A stretch of DNA of 64,000 nt, taken from Caballeronia sp. GAFFF1 (GTDB lineage Bacteria > Pseudomonadota > Gammaproteobacteria > Burkholderiales > Burkholderiaceae). The stretch covers positions 179,337 to 243,336 of the forward strand of contig NZ_JALQEM010000019.1 in the NCBI RefSeq assembly GCF_023630705.1. The letters are read 5' to 3'. A model generated the notes under the pieces. It was given only the letters and a program-made list of their open reading frames with translations, did no database searches and was not told the origin of the DNA. Each line of letters begins with the position of its first letter. Within the stretch, counting starts at the first letter, position 1. Made by a program: the position numbers and the translations under genes. Of the stretch, positions 47,816 to 56,817 are shown in pieces.

Positions 47816-48969
47816 ACGCCGAGCTTCGCCTCGCTACCGTGAAACAGGTGCAGTAACCGGTCGGCAAAGCTGTCCAGGTTCGCTTGATTGAAGGGATTGA
47901 CTGAATCGATGACACGCTGCGCGCGGACTCGGTAATCCGCGAGCGACGCGTCGTGTTCGCGAGCCGCGCGCAGAAGTTGTCGCCCGCCTTCCTGTGAATC
48001 GAAGCCCGGGTAGTAATATCCGGCGTCGAGCCAGGGCGAGTTGTGCACGAGCGGATAACCGCCATACAGCACGTCGAGATAGAGGTAATTCTGGTCGTTG
48101 CCCCATTGATGCGACACGACAGCATCCGAGAATTGCGCCATGAAGCCCGCAATGTCGTTGCGACCGTGAAACGTTGCCTTACTGTCTTTCACGATGTTTA
48201 GCGAATTGGCCATTTGCACGAGCGTGGGGTGATCCTTCATGTGCAGTGTATTGAGCACATGCATGTGAGAGACGCTCAAGGGATCCCGCCGATAAGCCTC
48301 TTCGCAAGCGAGCATCGGGATACTGGATGTTTTGACTACCGAAATATTCGGTTCAAAGATCGAAACGCGGAAACCTTGCCGTTGCGAAGGATCATTCAAC
48401 GAACCGTCGGCGCGCGGCTGATACCCGTAATGCAGACCGTGTTCGCTAACCTCGGCGATGCGCTGCTCCAGGAATTGCGGATGCCAGATGAACGGCACGA
48501 GATGAACGTCGCAACGGTGCAGCGTGCGCATCATTGGAATGGACAGACGGTCTTTCGACATCAACCAGATTTCGTCGTAGCGGTCGGGGCGCATGACGTG
48601 AACCGGTTTATCGAAAACCGGCGATTCGACGAGTCCCACGTACGGCTGGCCGCAGCAGTAGTACACGACCTTTTTGCCGCGAGCGCGCATGAGATCGAGC
48701 CACTGCGTATCCAGAGCACCGCCCATTTCGAAGATAACGTCCACCTGGTCGGTCGCGTCATGGGTTCGCATGATGCGCATACCTTTCGATGACGCGTCGA
48801 CCTGCGGCGGCAAGGCGTTTTGATCTCCCACATCGATGAGCGCAATGCTGTCAACGAACGGTAGCCGTTGCAAAGCCTCAGCCAGAAACACGACGTTTTG
48901 GCCCAGACCGTTCTGCCAAATGTTCTGCCCTTGATGCGTGACGACAGATATTCCGATTCGAATAGTCAC
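47812..48969 (-). CDS. DUF2827-like putative glycosyltransferase, copy 3 (first in operon)
   Basis: A 385-residue paralog starting at GTG (MTIRIGISVVTHQGQNIWQ). It has NIWQNGLGQNVVFLAEALQ, FEMGGALD, VPFIWHPQFLE, IFEPNISVVKTSSIPML, VSHQWGNDQNYLYLDVLY and GYPLVHNSPWLDAGYYY. Copies 1 and 3 look closer to each other than to copy 2. The three genes probably arose by tandem duplication. An AT-rich upstream region with a 20-base palindrome (49157-49176) may hold the promoter. Confidence 0.75.
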   Translation of the reverse strand: MTIRIGISVVTHQGQNIWQNGLGQNVVFLAEALQRLPFVDSIALIDVGDQNALPPQVDASSKGMRIMRTHDATDQVDVIFEMGGALDTQWLDLMRARGKKVVYYCCGQPYVGLVESPVFDKPVHVMRPDRYDEIWLMSKDRLSIPMMRTLHRCDVHLVPFIWHPQFLEQRIAEVSEHGLHYGYQPRADGSLNDPSQRQGFRVSIFEPNISVVKTSSIPMLACEEAYRRDPLSVSHMHVLNTLHMKDHPTLVQMANSLNIVKDSKATFHGRNDIAGFMAQFSDAVVSHQWGNDQNYLYLDVLYGGYPLVHNSPWLDAGYYYPGFDSQEGGRQLLRAAREHDASLADYRVRAQRVIDSVNPFNQANLDSFADRLLHLFHGSEAKLGV

Positions 48970-49156
48970 AGTTGATATCTCAGAAATTCGGGATTACGCA
49001 TTCCGAAATGGCGCGCAATGTGTTGGCCTCAAGCTTTGCGTCGACAGTGCTGGGCTGTGTCGCCGCACGCAACGTCCGGTCCTAGAATTTCTACGGACGG
49101 GCGGAAACAAGCAGTGCACCTAGGGGACGAACGGGTAGCCAACCTACCGCTTGAAT

Positions 49157-49176
49157 ATATAGAAAATTTTCTATAT
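49157..49176. repeat. 20-base perfect AT palindrome
   Basis: ATATAGAAAATTTTCTATAT is perfectly symmetric and lies about 190 bases upstream of the first DUF2827-like gene. It could be a regulator site or a structural element; it has the A-tract/T-tract pattern that bends DNA. Confidence 0.6.
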
Positions 49177-49560
49177 TTCCCAGCAATCCGAATATTTATA
49201 AGAGTCGTCCTAGCGTTTTAGAAATCGCAAGAAACGGCGCATGACGCTGGACGCACGACCGGGAGGCGAGTGGAGAGAGAAATGCTTGAGTCTGATGGTC
49301 GGCGTCTGGTCGATCGCGTGATAGTCACGCCTGCACGGAGTCGACGCGTTGCGCGTCGTCGTCTGCGAACGTTTCGGCCACCGTTTTGCAGCACGACCGC
49401 AAATACCGGTCAATTGGCACATACGTTTGACCACCGCGCGCATCTTGGCAATCAATTCATCAGATCGATGCTTTACAGCATATTGTTATGAAAACATTTA
49501 GGAACATTCGGCGTTAATTGATGCGATCCAACTGTTAATATGCCGATGACATGGCGCCCG

Positions 49561-49609
49561 GGATTAATTGGACTCACGTTATAGTTTCGACTAAGTCCGG
49601 CTAATCCCA
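49561..49609. repeat. Spaced inverted repeat upstream of the peptide gene
   Basis: GGGATTA-att-GGACT (49561-49575) is repeated in inverse as AGTCC-ggc-TAATCCC (49595-49609). The two-part arms are separated by 19 bases. In RNA it would form an interrupted 12-base-pair hairpin 140 bases before the peptide start; in DNA it could bind a dimeric regulator. Confidence 0.55.
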
Positions 49610-49750
49610 TCTGGCCGTGTTCTTCGGCTGGGGACATTTCAGTATATCGAAACCGACACAACCGCAACAGAGTTGCAGTTCCGATCGCGAGATAATGTCC
49701 TCGCCAGAGGCAAATCCAGTTTTAAATTTTTCGATTCAACGAGGACTAAA

Positions 49751-49882
49751 ATGATTAAAATTGATCGCAGCATGTTGGCACACGCTCAGGTTGCAGGCGG
49801 CTCGACGAAGAGCAGTTCGAGCTCGACGTCGTCGACCAACGTGAACATCGATATTTCGCAGACGACAATCACGCCGATCTGA
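49751..49882 (+). CDS. 43-residue Ser/Thr-rich peptide with a double-glycine leader-like start
   Basis: The peptide begins MIKIDRSMLAHAQVAGG, then STKSSSSSTSSTNVN and IDISQTTITPI. The first 17 residues end in Gly-Gly with Val at -4, as in leaders cut by C39-peptidase transporters, although the usual hydrophobic residue at -7 is His. The 26-residue remainder has 15 Ser/Thr and no Cys, so it cannot be lanthionine- or disulfide-linked. An ACGAGGA ribosome site precedes the ATG; a longer frame to 49673 lacks one. The three glycosyltransferase-like genes nearby suggest it is O-glycosylated; this is inference. No exporter or peptidase gene is in the window. Confidence 0.6.
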   Translation: MIKIDRSMLAHAQVAGGSTKSSSSSTSSTNVNIDISQTTITPI

Positions 49883-50104
49883 TGGCCTTTTGATTGCCTC
49901 GGCAGGCACTTCGCCTGCCGCCGACAAGGTTCAGTTCAGCAAAAGAACTGAACCTTGTCTCGTTAAGCGGTATTCATAAGCGATGCATCGCCCAATTAAG
50001 AAGCCGCGCCTGAATCTCCGTTAAGAATTCTCGCCTCGACACAGCGCCTCCCCATCAGGCGAGGGTCAACGAAAGCTCACCCCCCCGCGCCTGTCGAATC
50101 ATCG
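49883..50104. other. Intergenic region after the peptide gene
   Basis: 222 bases without a gene. They contain two strong hairpins (49900-49920 and 49923-49959) just after the peptide stop, then plain sequence up to the eda stop at 50105. Confidence 0.55.
49900..49959 (+). terminator. Tandem hairpins after the peptide gene
   Basis: CGGCAGGC pairs with GCCTGCCG around ACTTC, and GACAAGGTTCAGTTC pairs perfectly over 15 bases with its complement around AGCAAAA. Neither has a long T-run, so they may protect the mRNA 3' end as well as stop transcription. Confidence 0.6.
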
Positions 50105-50737
50105 TTACTTCTGCGGCGCAAGCTCACTCGCAGCCCGCGCCAGCCGCGTCACTTCCTCCCAATTCTGCGCAGCGAGCGCAGCCTTCGGCGTCAGCCACGA
50201 CCCGCCAACACACACCACATTCGGCTGCGCGAGAAACAGCGACGCCGTCTCCGCAGTAATGCCACCCGTCGGACAGAACTTGAGATTAGGAAACGGCCCG
50301 TAAAACGCCTGCAACATCGGAACGCCGCCCGCCTGTTGCGCCGGGAAAAACTTGACGGTTTCATAGCCCAGTTCCATCGCGGTAATGATGTCGCTCGGCG
50401 TCATCACGCCCGGCAGCAGCGGCAGCCCGGCATCCTGTGCGGCCTTGTGCATGTCCTTCGTCAAACCCGGCGACACGCCGAATTGCGCGCCCGCCTTCTT
50501 GGCCTGCTCGCAATGCTCAGGCTTCGTGATGGTCCCGACGCCAACGACGATGTCTTCCGCGAGCTTGCTCGCCCGTTCGATCGCGCCGATGCCCGCCGCC
50601 GTGCGCAGCGTGATCTCGAGCACCTTCACGCCGCCTGCGTGCAGCGCGCGCGAGACCTGTTCGCCCTGCTCCACTGAATCAAATGCGAGCACCGGAATGA
50701 CCGGACCCAGACGCACGATTTCGCTTACCGTTTTCAT
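50105..50737 (-). CDS. eda: KDPG/KHG aldolase
   Basis: A 210-residue class I aldolase that splits 2-keto-3-deoxy-6-phosphogluconate into pyruvate and glyceraldehyde 3-phosphate, the last step of the Entner-Doudoroff path. The Schiff-base Lys is in GYETVKFFPAQQAGG. VGVGTITKPEHC and CPTGGI are the other conserved parts. It follows edd by 61 bases. Confidence 0.96.
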   Translation of the reverse strand: MKTVSEIVRLGPVIPVLAFDSVEQGEQVSRALHAGGVKVLEITLRTAAGIGAIERASKLAEDIVVGVGTITKPEHCEQAKKAGAQFGVSPGLTKDMHKAAQDAGLPLLPGVMTPSDIITAMELGYETVKFFPAQQAGGVPMLQAFYGPFPNLKFCPTGGITAETASLFLAQPNVVCVGGSWLTPKAALAAQNWEEVTRLARAASELAPQK

Positions 50738-50798
50738 GTGATGCGACTCCTTCTTATATGCGGCGACTCAGTGTCAGGCCGCGGGTTTCCAATTGGCG

Positions 50799-52727
50799 TC
50801 AGTGCGTCGCCTGCGTGGATGCATGAGCGCGAGCCGCTTCGCGATGTGCGTCGCCGACATTCGCCGTCGCGCCGTCAGTAGCGGACGGAGCCGTCGCGCC
50901 GATCAGCGCACCGAACACCGACGCGCCCTCCTCGGCTGGCAGCGCCGCGCTGCGGAATACGCCGAACAGCTCGCGGCCGAAGCCGACTTCGTTTTCCGCC
51001 TGATTCGCCGGCGCCTCGACCTCGCGCGACGCCCATTCGCGTTCATCGATGTCGATGTCGAGCACGCCAGCCGGCGCGTCGATCACCAGCATGTCGCCGG
51101 TCCGCACCTTGCCAAGCGGCCCATGCAACAGCGCCTCGGGCGATACGTGAATCACGGCAGGCACCTTGCCCGATGCACCCGACATACGGCCGTCGGTGAC
51201 GAGCGCGACATGAAAGCCCTGATCCTGCAGCACGCCGAGAAGCGGCGTCAACCGGTGCAGCTCCGGCATGCCGTTCGCGCGCGCGCCCTGAAAGCGCACG
51301 ACCGCGACGAAATCGCGCTTCAGCTCGCCCTTGTCGAAGGCTTCCTGCACTTCTTCCTGCGAATTGAACACGATGGCCGGCGCCTTCACCACGCGATGCT
51401 CCGGCGCGACCGCCGAAATCTTGATGACGCCACGCCCGAGCTTGCCTTGCATCAGCCGCAAGCCGCCGTCCGGCTGGAACGGCTCGCGAATGCCGCGCAG
51501 CACTTTCGTGTCGTGACTCTCGGCGGCGCCATCGACCCATTGCAGCTTGCCGTCGATCAGCTTCGGCTCTTTCGTGTAATGCGACAAGCCGCGGCCCGCG
51601 ACCGTCTGCACGTCTTCGTGCAGCAAACCGCCTTCCAGCAGGTTGCGCACGAGAAACGCCACGCCGCCCGCCGCGTGGAAGTGGTTCACGTCGGCCTTGC
51701 CGTTCGGATAAATCTTCGCGAGCAGCGGGACGACCTGCGAGAGCTCGTCGAAGTCGTTCCAGTCGATCACGATGCCCGCCGCCCGCGCGATCGCCACGAG
51801 GTGCAGCGTGTGATTGGTCGAACCGCCCGTCGCGAGCAGCGCGACGATGCCGTTGACGATCGCCTTCTCATCGACCACATGGCCGATCGGCGTGTAATTG
51901 CCGCGCTCCAGCGTGAGGTCGAGCACGCGGCGCGCGGCCTCGGCGGTGAGCGCATCGCGCAGCGGCGTGTGCGGATGCACGAACGCCGCGCTCGGCAGAT
52001 GCAGGCCCATCACTTCCATGAGCATCTGATTGCTGTTGGCCGTGCCGTAGAAGGTGCAGGTTCCGTGACCGTGATACGCCGCCGCCTCGGCTTCGAGCAA
52101 CGCGTCGCGATTGCACTTGCCGGTCGCGAACTCCTGACGGACCTTTGCTTTCTCGTCGTTGGTGAGGCCGCTCGTCATCGGGCCTGCCGGGACGAAGATG
52201 GTCGGCAGATGGCCGAACTGCAACGCGCCGATGGCGAGCCCCGGCACGATCTTGTCGCAGACGCCCAAACACAGCGCCGCGTCGAACATATTGTGCGTGA
52301 GCGCGACGGCCGTGCTCATGGCAATGACTTCGCGCGAAAAGAGCGACAGCTCCATCCCCGCGTTGCCTTGCGTGATACCGTCGCACATGGCCGGCACGCC
52401 GCCCGCGAACTGCGCGATGCCGCCGTGTTCGCGCGCCGCCTGCTTGATGATGTCCGGAAAACTCTTGTACGGCGCGTGCGCGGAAAGCATTTCGTTATAC
52501 GACGACACGATGCCGATGTTCGGCTCGCGCACCGCCTTGATCGCAAACTTTTCCTGTCCTTCGAGTCCGGCGAAACCGTGCGCGAGGTTCGCGCAAGACA
52601 GCGCGCCCCGCGCCGGGAACTTGCCGTGCGCCGCGTCAATACGCGCGAGATACGCCGCGCGCGTGGACTTGCTGCGTTCGATCACGCGGTCGGTAACCTT
52701 CTTGAGTTGTGAATGCGGGGAAACCAT
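50799..52727 (-). CDS. edd: 6-phosphogluconate dehydratase
   Basis: A 642-residue IlvD/Edd-family iron-sulfur dehydratase that makes KDPG. The cluster cysteines are likely in [16 protein letters not shown] and a third in the [14 protein letters not shown] segment. [13 protein letters not shown] and [14 protein letters not shown] are family signatures. Its length is near that of E. coli Edd (603) with an Ala-rich C-terminal extension. An AAGGAG ribosome site precedes the ATG. It is divergent from hexR, its probable repressor. Confidence 0.96.
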   Translation of the reverse strand: MVSPHSQLKKVTDRVIERSKSTRAAYLARIDAAHGKFPARGALSCANLAHGFAGLEGQEKFAIKAVREPNIGIVSSYNEMLSAHAPYKSFPDIIKQAAREHGGIAQFAGGVPAMCDGITQGNAGMELSLFSREVIAMSTAVALTHNMFDAALCLGVCDKIVPGLAIGALQFGHLPTIFVPAGPMTSGLTNDEKAKVRQEFATGKCNRDALLEAEAAAYHGHGTCTFYGTANSNQMLMEVMGLHLPSAAFVHPHTPLRDALTAEAARRVLDLTLERGNYTPIGHVVDEKAIVNGIVALLATGGSTNHTLHLVAIARAAGIVIDWNDFDELSQVVPLLAKIYPNGKADVNHFHAAGGVAFLVRNLLEGGLLHEDVQTVAGRGLSHYTKEPKLIDGKLQWVDGAAESHDTKVLRGIREPFQPDGGLRLMQGKLGRGVIKISAVAPEHRVVKAPAIVFNSQEEVQEAFDKGELKRDFVAVVRFQGARANGMPELHRLTPLLGVLQDQGFHVALVTDGRMSGASGKVPAVIHVSPEALLHGPLGKVRTGDMLVIDAPAGVLDIDIDEREWASREVEAPANQAENEVGFGRELFGVFRSAALPAEEGASVFGALIGATAPSATDGATANVGDAHREAARAHASTQATH

Positions 52728-52835
52728 CGAAGCTCCTTGTCTCACTCCGGCGCGCATGCCGTCGAGTTATGGGTTGGACAATCGCGAAGAACGGCGGCTG
52801 CGTCGTTATCGTGTGGATGCCGCTCGGCGCCATAT

Positions 52836-52851
52836 TAGTAGAAAAACTACA
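52836..52851. promoter_or_regulatory. Candidate HexR operator 1
   Basis: TAGTAGAAAAACTACA contains the dyad GTAG-AAAAA-CTAC. It lies 109 bases upstream of edd in the edd/hexR divergent region. The CTACA half agrees with the TGTAG/CTACA half-sites expected for RpiR-type HexR. Confidence 0.5.
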
Positions 52852-52924
52852 CGTCGACAATGTGTTGAACGCGATTCGCTTTTCAGTGGGCGCCTAACTC
52901 GCGACCTTTAAACATCGGCATCTC

Positions 52925-52936
52925 AGGGAATTCCCT
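52925..52936. repeat. 12-base palindrome in the edd/hexR region
   Basis: AGGGAATTCCCT is perfectly symmetric and lies between the two candidate HexR sites. No regulator can be assigned to it. Confidence 0.35.
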
Positions 52937-52956
52937 AACGAATTGGCGGCCGAACA

Positions 52957-52971
52957 TGTAGTATTTGTACA
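52957..52971. promoter_or_regulatory. Candidate HexR operator 2
   Basis: TGTAGTATTTGTACA has the arms TGTA and TACA seven bases apart, the pattern described for HexR sites. It lies 55 bases before the hexR start, suiting autorepression. Confidence 0.5.
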
Positions 52972-53025
52972 AAGCGAATCATCGGCTATAGTCGCAGGCA
53001 AATTCCAGCATAGGCGAGTTTTCCG

Positions 53026-53865
53026 ATGTTGCTGTCTCAAGTCGAAGCAATGCGCGAGCAGTTGCGCCCGTCCGAGCGCAAGCTCGCCGATTATGTGCTG
53101 GAAGCGCCGCGCGAAGTCCTCGACCTGTCGATGACCGACTTCGCCGCCCGCGCAGGCGTCAGCCAGCCGACCATCGCGCGTTTTTGTCAGGCGCTCGGCT
53201 TCTCCGGCTTCCGGGAATTCAAGATCCGGCTTGCGCAAAGCGTCGCAGCGGATGTGCCCACGGTCTACCGCGACGTCCGCAGCGACGAACCGGCCGCCGG
53301 CGTCGCGGCGAAGGTGCTGGACCGCACCATCGGCGCGCTGATCGCGGTGCGGAACAGCTTGTCGTCGGACAGCGTGGCTGCGGCCATCGCGATTCTTTCG
53401 GATGCGCGGCGCATCGAGTTTTATGGCGCAGGCGGCTCGGGCATCGCCGCGCTCGACATGCAGCACAAATTCTTCCGGCTCGGCGTGCCCTCGGTCGCGT
53501 ACGCCGATCCGCATACCTACACGACGTCGGCGGCGCTGCTCGGTCCCGGCGATGTGGTCGTCGCCATTTCGAACACTGGCCGCACGAAGGACATTCTCGA
53601 TGCGTGCAAATCCGCGCTCAATGGCGGGGCGAAAGTGATCGCGATCACGCACGGCAATTCGCCGCTCGCGCGACTGGCGAGCGTCGGCCTGTTCGCGAAT
53701 GTCGATGAGGACACGGATATTTTTTCGCCGATGACATCGCGCGTCTCGCATCTCGCAATCGGCGACATTCTGGCGGTGGGGCTCGCGCTGGCGCGCGGCC
53801 CGCAGCTGGCTGAGAAGCTCGCCGAGGCGAAGGACGTGCTGGAAGGACGCCGGGTGGGGACGTGA
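53026..53865 (+). CDS. hexR: RpiR-family regulator of hexose/gluconate metabolism
   Basis: A 279-residue repressor. The N-terminal RpiR helix-turn-helix (SERKLADYVL to VSQPTIARFCQALGFSGF, about 17-62) is followed by a SIS sugar-phosphate domain (about 110-250) with FYGAGGSGIAALD and ISNTGRTKDI. HexR proteins are released from DNA by KDPG, the intermediate between Edd and Eda. Divergence from edd and two candidate operators between them support this assignment. Confidence 0.9.
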   Translation: MLLSQVEAMREQLRPSERKLADYVLEAPREVLDLSMTDFAARAGVSQPTIARFCQALGFSGFREFKIRLAQSVAADVPTVYRDVRSDEPAAGVAAKVLDRTIGALIAVRNSLSSDSVAAAIAILSDARRIEFYGAGGSGIAALDMQHKFFRLGVPSVAYADPHTYTTSAALLGPGDVVVAISNTGRTKDILDACKSALNGGAKVIAITHGNSPLARLASVGLFANVDEDTDIFSPMTSRVSHLAIGDILAVGLALARGPQLAEKLAEAKDVLEGRRVGT

Positions 53866-53892
53866 GCCGACGCCGGACTCACGGAAGAGACA

Positions 53893-54309
53893 TCAGAACG
53901 GTTTGACGACCACCAGAAGCGTCGCGCCGAGCAAGCCGAGCACCGGCAACTCGTTGTACATGCGGTACCACTTGTCCGAGCGCGTGTTCTCGCCGCGCTG
54001 GAACGTGCGCAGCAGAACGCCGCAATACGCGTGATAAGCAAGCAGCAATACGACGATGCCGAGCTTCGCGTGCAACCAACCCTGTCCGCGCCCGATGCCG
54101 ACATCCAGCCACAGCCACAGCCCGCACGCGAGCGCCGGCACCGCGATGAACGTCATGAAGCGAAAGAGCTTGCGCGCCATCAGCAGCAGGCGCGCGGTCG
54201 CTGCCGGGTCCTTCTCCATCGCGAGATTGACGTAAATGCGCGGCAAGTAGAACAGCCCCGCGAACCACGAGGCGACCAGCACGATATGCAGCGATTTGAT
54301 CCAGAGCAT
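53893..54309 (-). CDS. hemJ: HemJ-like protoporphyrinogen oxidase (UPF0093)
   Basis: A 138-residue inner-membrane protein with four hydrophobic segments. It begins MLWIKSLHIVLVASWFAGLF, then YLPRIYVN, matching the HemJ N-terminus with its conserved His and Arg. WLHAKLGIVVLLLAYHAYCG and the final ELPVLGLLGATLLVVVKPF (each shown in part) are also typical. HemJ oxidises protoporphyrinogen IX in many proteobacteria. It lies 20 bases after proA. The CopD-like label is an alternative name for the fold. Confidence 0.85.
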   Translation of the reverse strand: MLWIKSLHIVLVASWFAGLFYLPRIYVNLAMEKDPAATARLLLMARKLFRFMTFIAVPALACGLWLWLDVGIGRGQGWLHAKLGIVVLLLAYHAYCGVLLRTFQRGENTRSDKWYRMYNELPVLGLLGATLLVVVKPF

Positions 54310-54329
54310 CGTTTCTCTTCGGGTCGTTC

Positions 54330-55601
54330 TTATTGACGCACTTCGCCGTGACCGAGCACGACGTACTTCAGCGACGTCAGCCCTTCCAGTCCCACCGGGC
54401 CACGCGCGTGCAGCTTGTCGTTCGAGATGCCGATTTCCGCGCCCAGCCCGAACTCGAAGCCATCCGCGAAGCGCGTCGACGCGTTGACCATGACGCTCGC
54501 CGAATCCACCTCGCGCAGGAAGCGCATGGCGCGGTCGTGATCTTCGGTGACGATCGCGTCCGTATGATGCGACCCGTACGTGTTGATATGGTCGATGGCC
54601 TCGTCCAGGCCATCGACAATTTTCACCGCGAGAATCGGCGCGAGATATTCGGTGCTCCAGTCTTCGTCGGTGGCATCCACGAGCCCGCTGATATGCGCCG
54701 CTTCGAGCACCTTGCGCGCCGCCGCGTCGACACGCAGTTCGACGTCCTTCGCCTGGAACGCGCGCGCGAGCATGGGCAACGCCGCTTCGGCGACAGCGCG
54801 CGCGACGAGCAGCGTTTCCATCGTGTTGCAGGTGCCGTAGCGATGCGTCTTCGCGTTGTCGCAGATCGCCGCCGCTTTCGCGAGATCGGCGCGGTCGTCC
54901 ACGTACACGTGGCAGATGCCGTCGAGATGCTTGATCATCGGCACGCGGGACTCTTCCATTAGCCGGGCGATCAGGCTTTTGCCGCCGCGCGGCACGATCA
55001 CGTCGACGAACTCCGTCATGGTGATGAGCTTGCCGACCGCCGCGCGATCCGCCGTCTCGACCACCTGCACTGCGTCCTGCGGCAGTCCCGCCGCTCGCAG
55101 TCCCTCGCCGATCAGCCTGGCAAGCGCAGTGTTGCAATCGAGCGCCTCGGAACCGCCGCGCAGAATCGTCGCGTTGCCGGATTTCAGGCAGAGCGCCGCG
55201 GCGTCGATGGTCACGTTCGGCCGCGATTCGTAGATGATTCCGATCACGCCGAGCGGCACGCGCATCTGCCCGACCTGAATGCCCGTCGGACGGAACTTGA
55301 GTCCGCTGATCTCCCCGATCGGATCGGCCAGCGACGCGACTTGCCGCAACCCTTCGACCATCGTGCCGAGCGCCTTGTCGGAGAGCGTGAGACGGTCGAT
55401 GAACGCCGCGTCGTAGCCCTTTTCGCGGGCTCGGTCCAGATCGCGCGCATTCGCGGCCTTGAGCGCGTCGCGTTCCCGCTCGATCGCATCCGCCACCGCG
55501 ACGAGCGCCGCGTTCTTCGCCGCCGTCGACGCCCGCGCCATCGCGCGTGACGCCACGCGCGCGCGGCGGCCGAGATCGGTCATGTACTGGTCGATGTTCA
55601 T
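54330..55601 (-). CDS. proA: Gamma-glutamyl phosphate reductase
   Basis: A 423-residue NADPH-dependent enzyme of proline synthesis that reduces glutamyl-5-phosphate to the semialdehyde. The catalytic Cys is in [30 protein letters not shown] and [19 protein letters not shown] (shown in part) are family signatures. I chose the ATG of [11 protein letters not shown], the usual beta-proteobacterial start, with GGAA nine bases before it; an ATG three codons upstream is possible. Confidence 0.97.
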   Translation of the reverse strand: MNIDQYMTDLGRRARVASRAMARASTAAKNAALVAVADAIERERDALKAANARDLDRAREKGYDAAFIDRLTLSDKALGTMVEGLRQVASLADPIGEISGLKFRPTGIQVGQMRVPLGVIGIIYESRPNVTIDAAALCLKSGNATILRGGSEALDCNTALARLIGEGLRAAGLPQDAVQVVETADRAAVGKLITMTEFVDVIVPRGGKSLIARLMEESRVPMIKHLDGICHVYVDDRADLAKAAAICDNAKTHRYGTCNTMETLLVARAVAEAALPMLARAFQAKDVELRVDAAARKVLEAAHISGLVDATDEDWSTEYLAPILAVKIVDGLDEAIDHINTYGSHHTDAIVTEDHDRAMRFLREVDSASVMVNASTRFADGFEFGLGAEIGISNDKLHARGPVGLEGLTSLKYVVLGHGEVRQ

Positions 55602-55710
55602 CTGGATCATTCCGTATGCCGGCTGCGGAAGCGCGGCATCAGTGAGATGGGAGCCGCGTCCGGCTGCAGGGCCCGACGCGCAAAGGATCATTCTAAGCCG
55701 TGTCGCGTAA

Positions 55711-56796
55711 TTAGCGACGCGGTCGCGGCGCTGGCGACGCGCCTTGCGCCACGGCCATCGCCAGTTCGAACATGCCCGCCCACGGATCGGGCGGCGGCTC
55801 GCTGCCGCGCGCACCCGCGCTGCCGGAACTACCCGAGAGCCCTTTGACCTGCCGGTCGAGCCGCGCCGCGAGCGAGAGCGCGCGTTCGAGCGCGTCTTCC
55901 GTCACGCGGGAAAGGGCCGGGCCGATCAACCGCTCGCGCGGCCCCCATACGCGATTTTCGCGCAGCAGCGTGGCGAGCGGCTTGCCCGACGTCACACCGC
56001 GCTTGATGCGCAGGAGCGTGCGCACTTCGTCGACGAGCGCCCACAAGACAAGCACAGCCGCTTCGCCTTCGCCTTTGAGACCGTCGAGCATGCGTGAAAG
56101 ACGGCCGACGTCGCCCGTCAGCATCGCCTCGTTCAGCTTGAACACGTCGTAGCGCGCGACGTTCAGCACCGCGTCGTGAATCTGCTCGAACGTGAGCACG
56201 CCCTGCGGATAAAGCAGCCCGAGCTTCTGGATTTCCTGATGCGCGGCAAGCAGATTGCCCTCGACGCGCTCCGCGATAAAGACGAGCGCGCGCCGCCCCT
56301 CCTCGCCCGGCGCGACGCGCTGGCCCTGCTGCGCAAGCCGTTGGCCGACCCACATGGGCAATTGCGCGCGGTCGACCGGATCGACCTTCAGCGCCACGCC
56401 CGCGCCGATGAGCGCCGTGAACCACGCGGATTTCTGCGTGGCCGAATCGAGGCGCGGCAGCGTGACCAGCGTGACGACGTCGGGATTGCCGGCGGCGGCG
56501 AGCATTTTTAGCGCCTCGCCGCCTTCTTTGCCGGGCTTGCCCGTGGGAATGCGCAGCTCGATCAGCTGACGGTCGCCGAACAGCGACATCGACTGCGTCG
56601 CGCCGATGAGCGCGCTCCAGTCGAACCCGCGCTCGACCGTGAACACCGTTCGATCCGTGAAGCCGCCCGCGCGCGCGGCGGCCCGGATGCGGTCGCACGC
56701 TTCCTGAACGAGCAGATGCTCGTCGCCATAGACGACGTACAGCGCCTTCAGGCCCTTGGCGAGATGCGCTTCGAGCGCGTCGAGCTTCAGTTGCAT
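55711..56796 (-). CDS. holA: DNA polymerase III delta subunit
   Basis: A 361-residue clamp-loader subunit that opens the beta clamp. The AAA-like N-domain has [19 protein letters not shown] (about 19-37) and [19 protein letters not shown] (in part). The collar domain contains [20 protein letters not shown] (about 185-204). The C-terminus is Pro/Arg-rich. It follows lptE by 21 bases, the standard leuS-lptE-holA order. Confidence 0.95.
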   Translation of the reverse strand: MQLKLDALEAHLAKGLKALYVVYGDEHLLVQEACDRIRAAARAGGFTDRTVFTVERGFDWSALIGATQSMSLFGDRQLIELRIPTGKPGKEGGEALKMLAAAGNPDVVTLVTLPRLDSATQKSAWFTALIGAGVALKVDPVDRAQLPMWVGQRLAQQGQRVAPGEEGRRALVFIAERVEGNLLAAHQEIQKLGLLYPQGVLTFEQIHDAVLNVARYDVFKLNEAMLTGDVGRLSRMLDGLKGEGEAAVLVLWALVDEVRTLLRIKRGVTSGKPLATLLRENRVWGPRERLIGPALSRVTEDALERALSLAARLDRQVKGLSGSSGSAGARGSEPPPDPWAGMFELAMAVAQGASPAPRPRR

Positions 56797-56817
56797 GGTG
56801 GACGGTCGCGTAGCCCG

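Larger units (their letters stand above)
48970..49750. other. AT-rich intergenic region between the DUF2827-like operon and the peptide gene
   Basis: These 781 bases contain no ORF I can defend. They are clearly lower in GC than the flanks. They hold a 20-base perfect palindrome (49157-49176) and a spaced inverted repeat (49561-49609). The divergent genes on both sides place the promoters for the DUF2827-like operon and the small peptide here, though no good -35/-10 pair stands out. Confidence 0.6.

Noticed and set aside
49210..49491. Open frames of 73 and 81 codons in the AT-rich region before the peptide gene
   Set aside because: They overlap each other on opposite strands, have no ribosome site and show no recognisable features.
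49473..49667. A 64-codon leftward frame upstream of the peptide gene
   Set aside because: It overlaps the inverted repeat and has no ribosome site; it is more likely part of the control region.
49751..49882. The small peptide as a lanthipeptide or disulfide bacteriocin
   Set aside because: It has no cysteine, so neither lanthionine rings nor disulfides can form.
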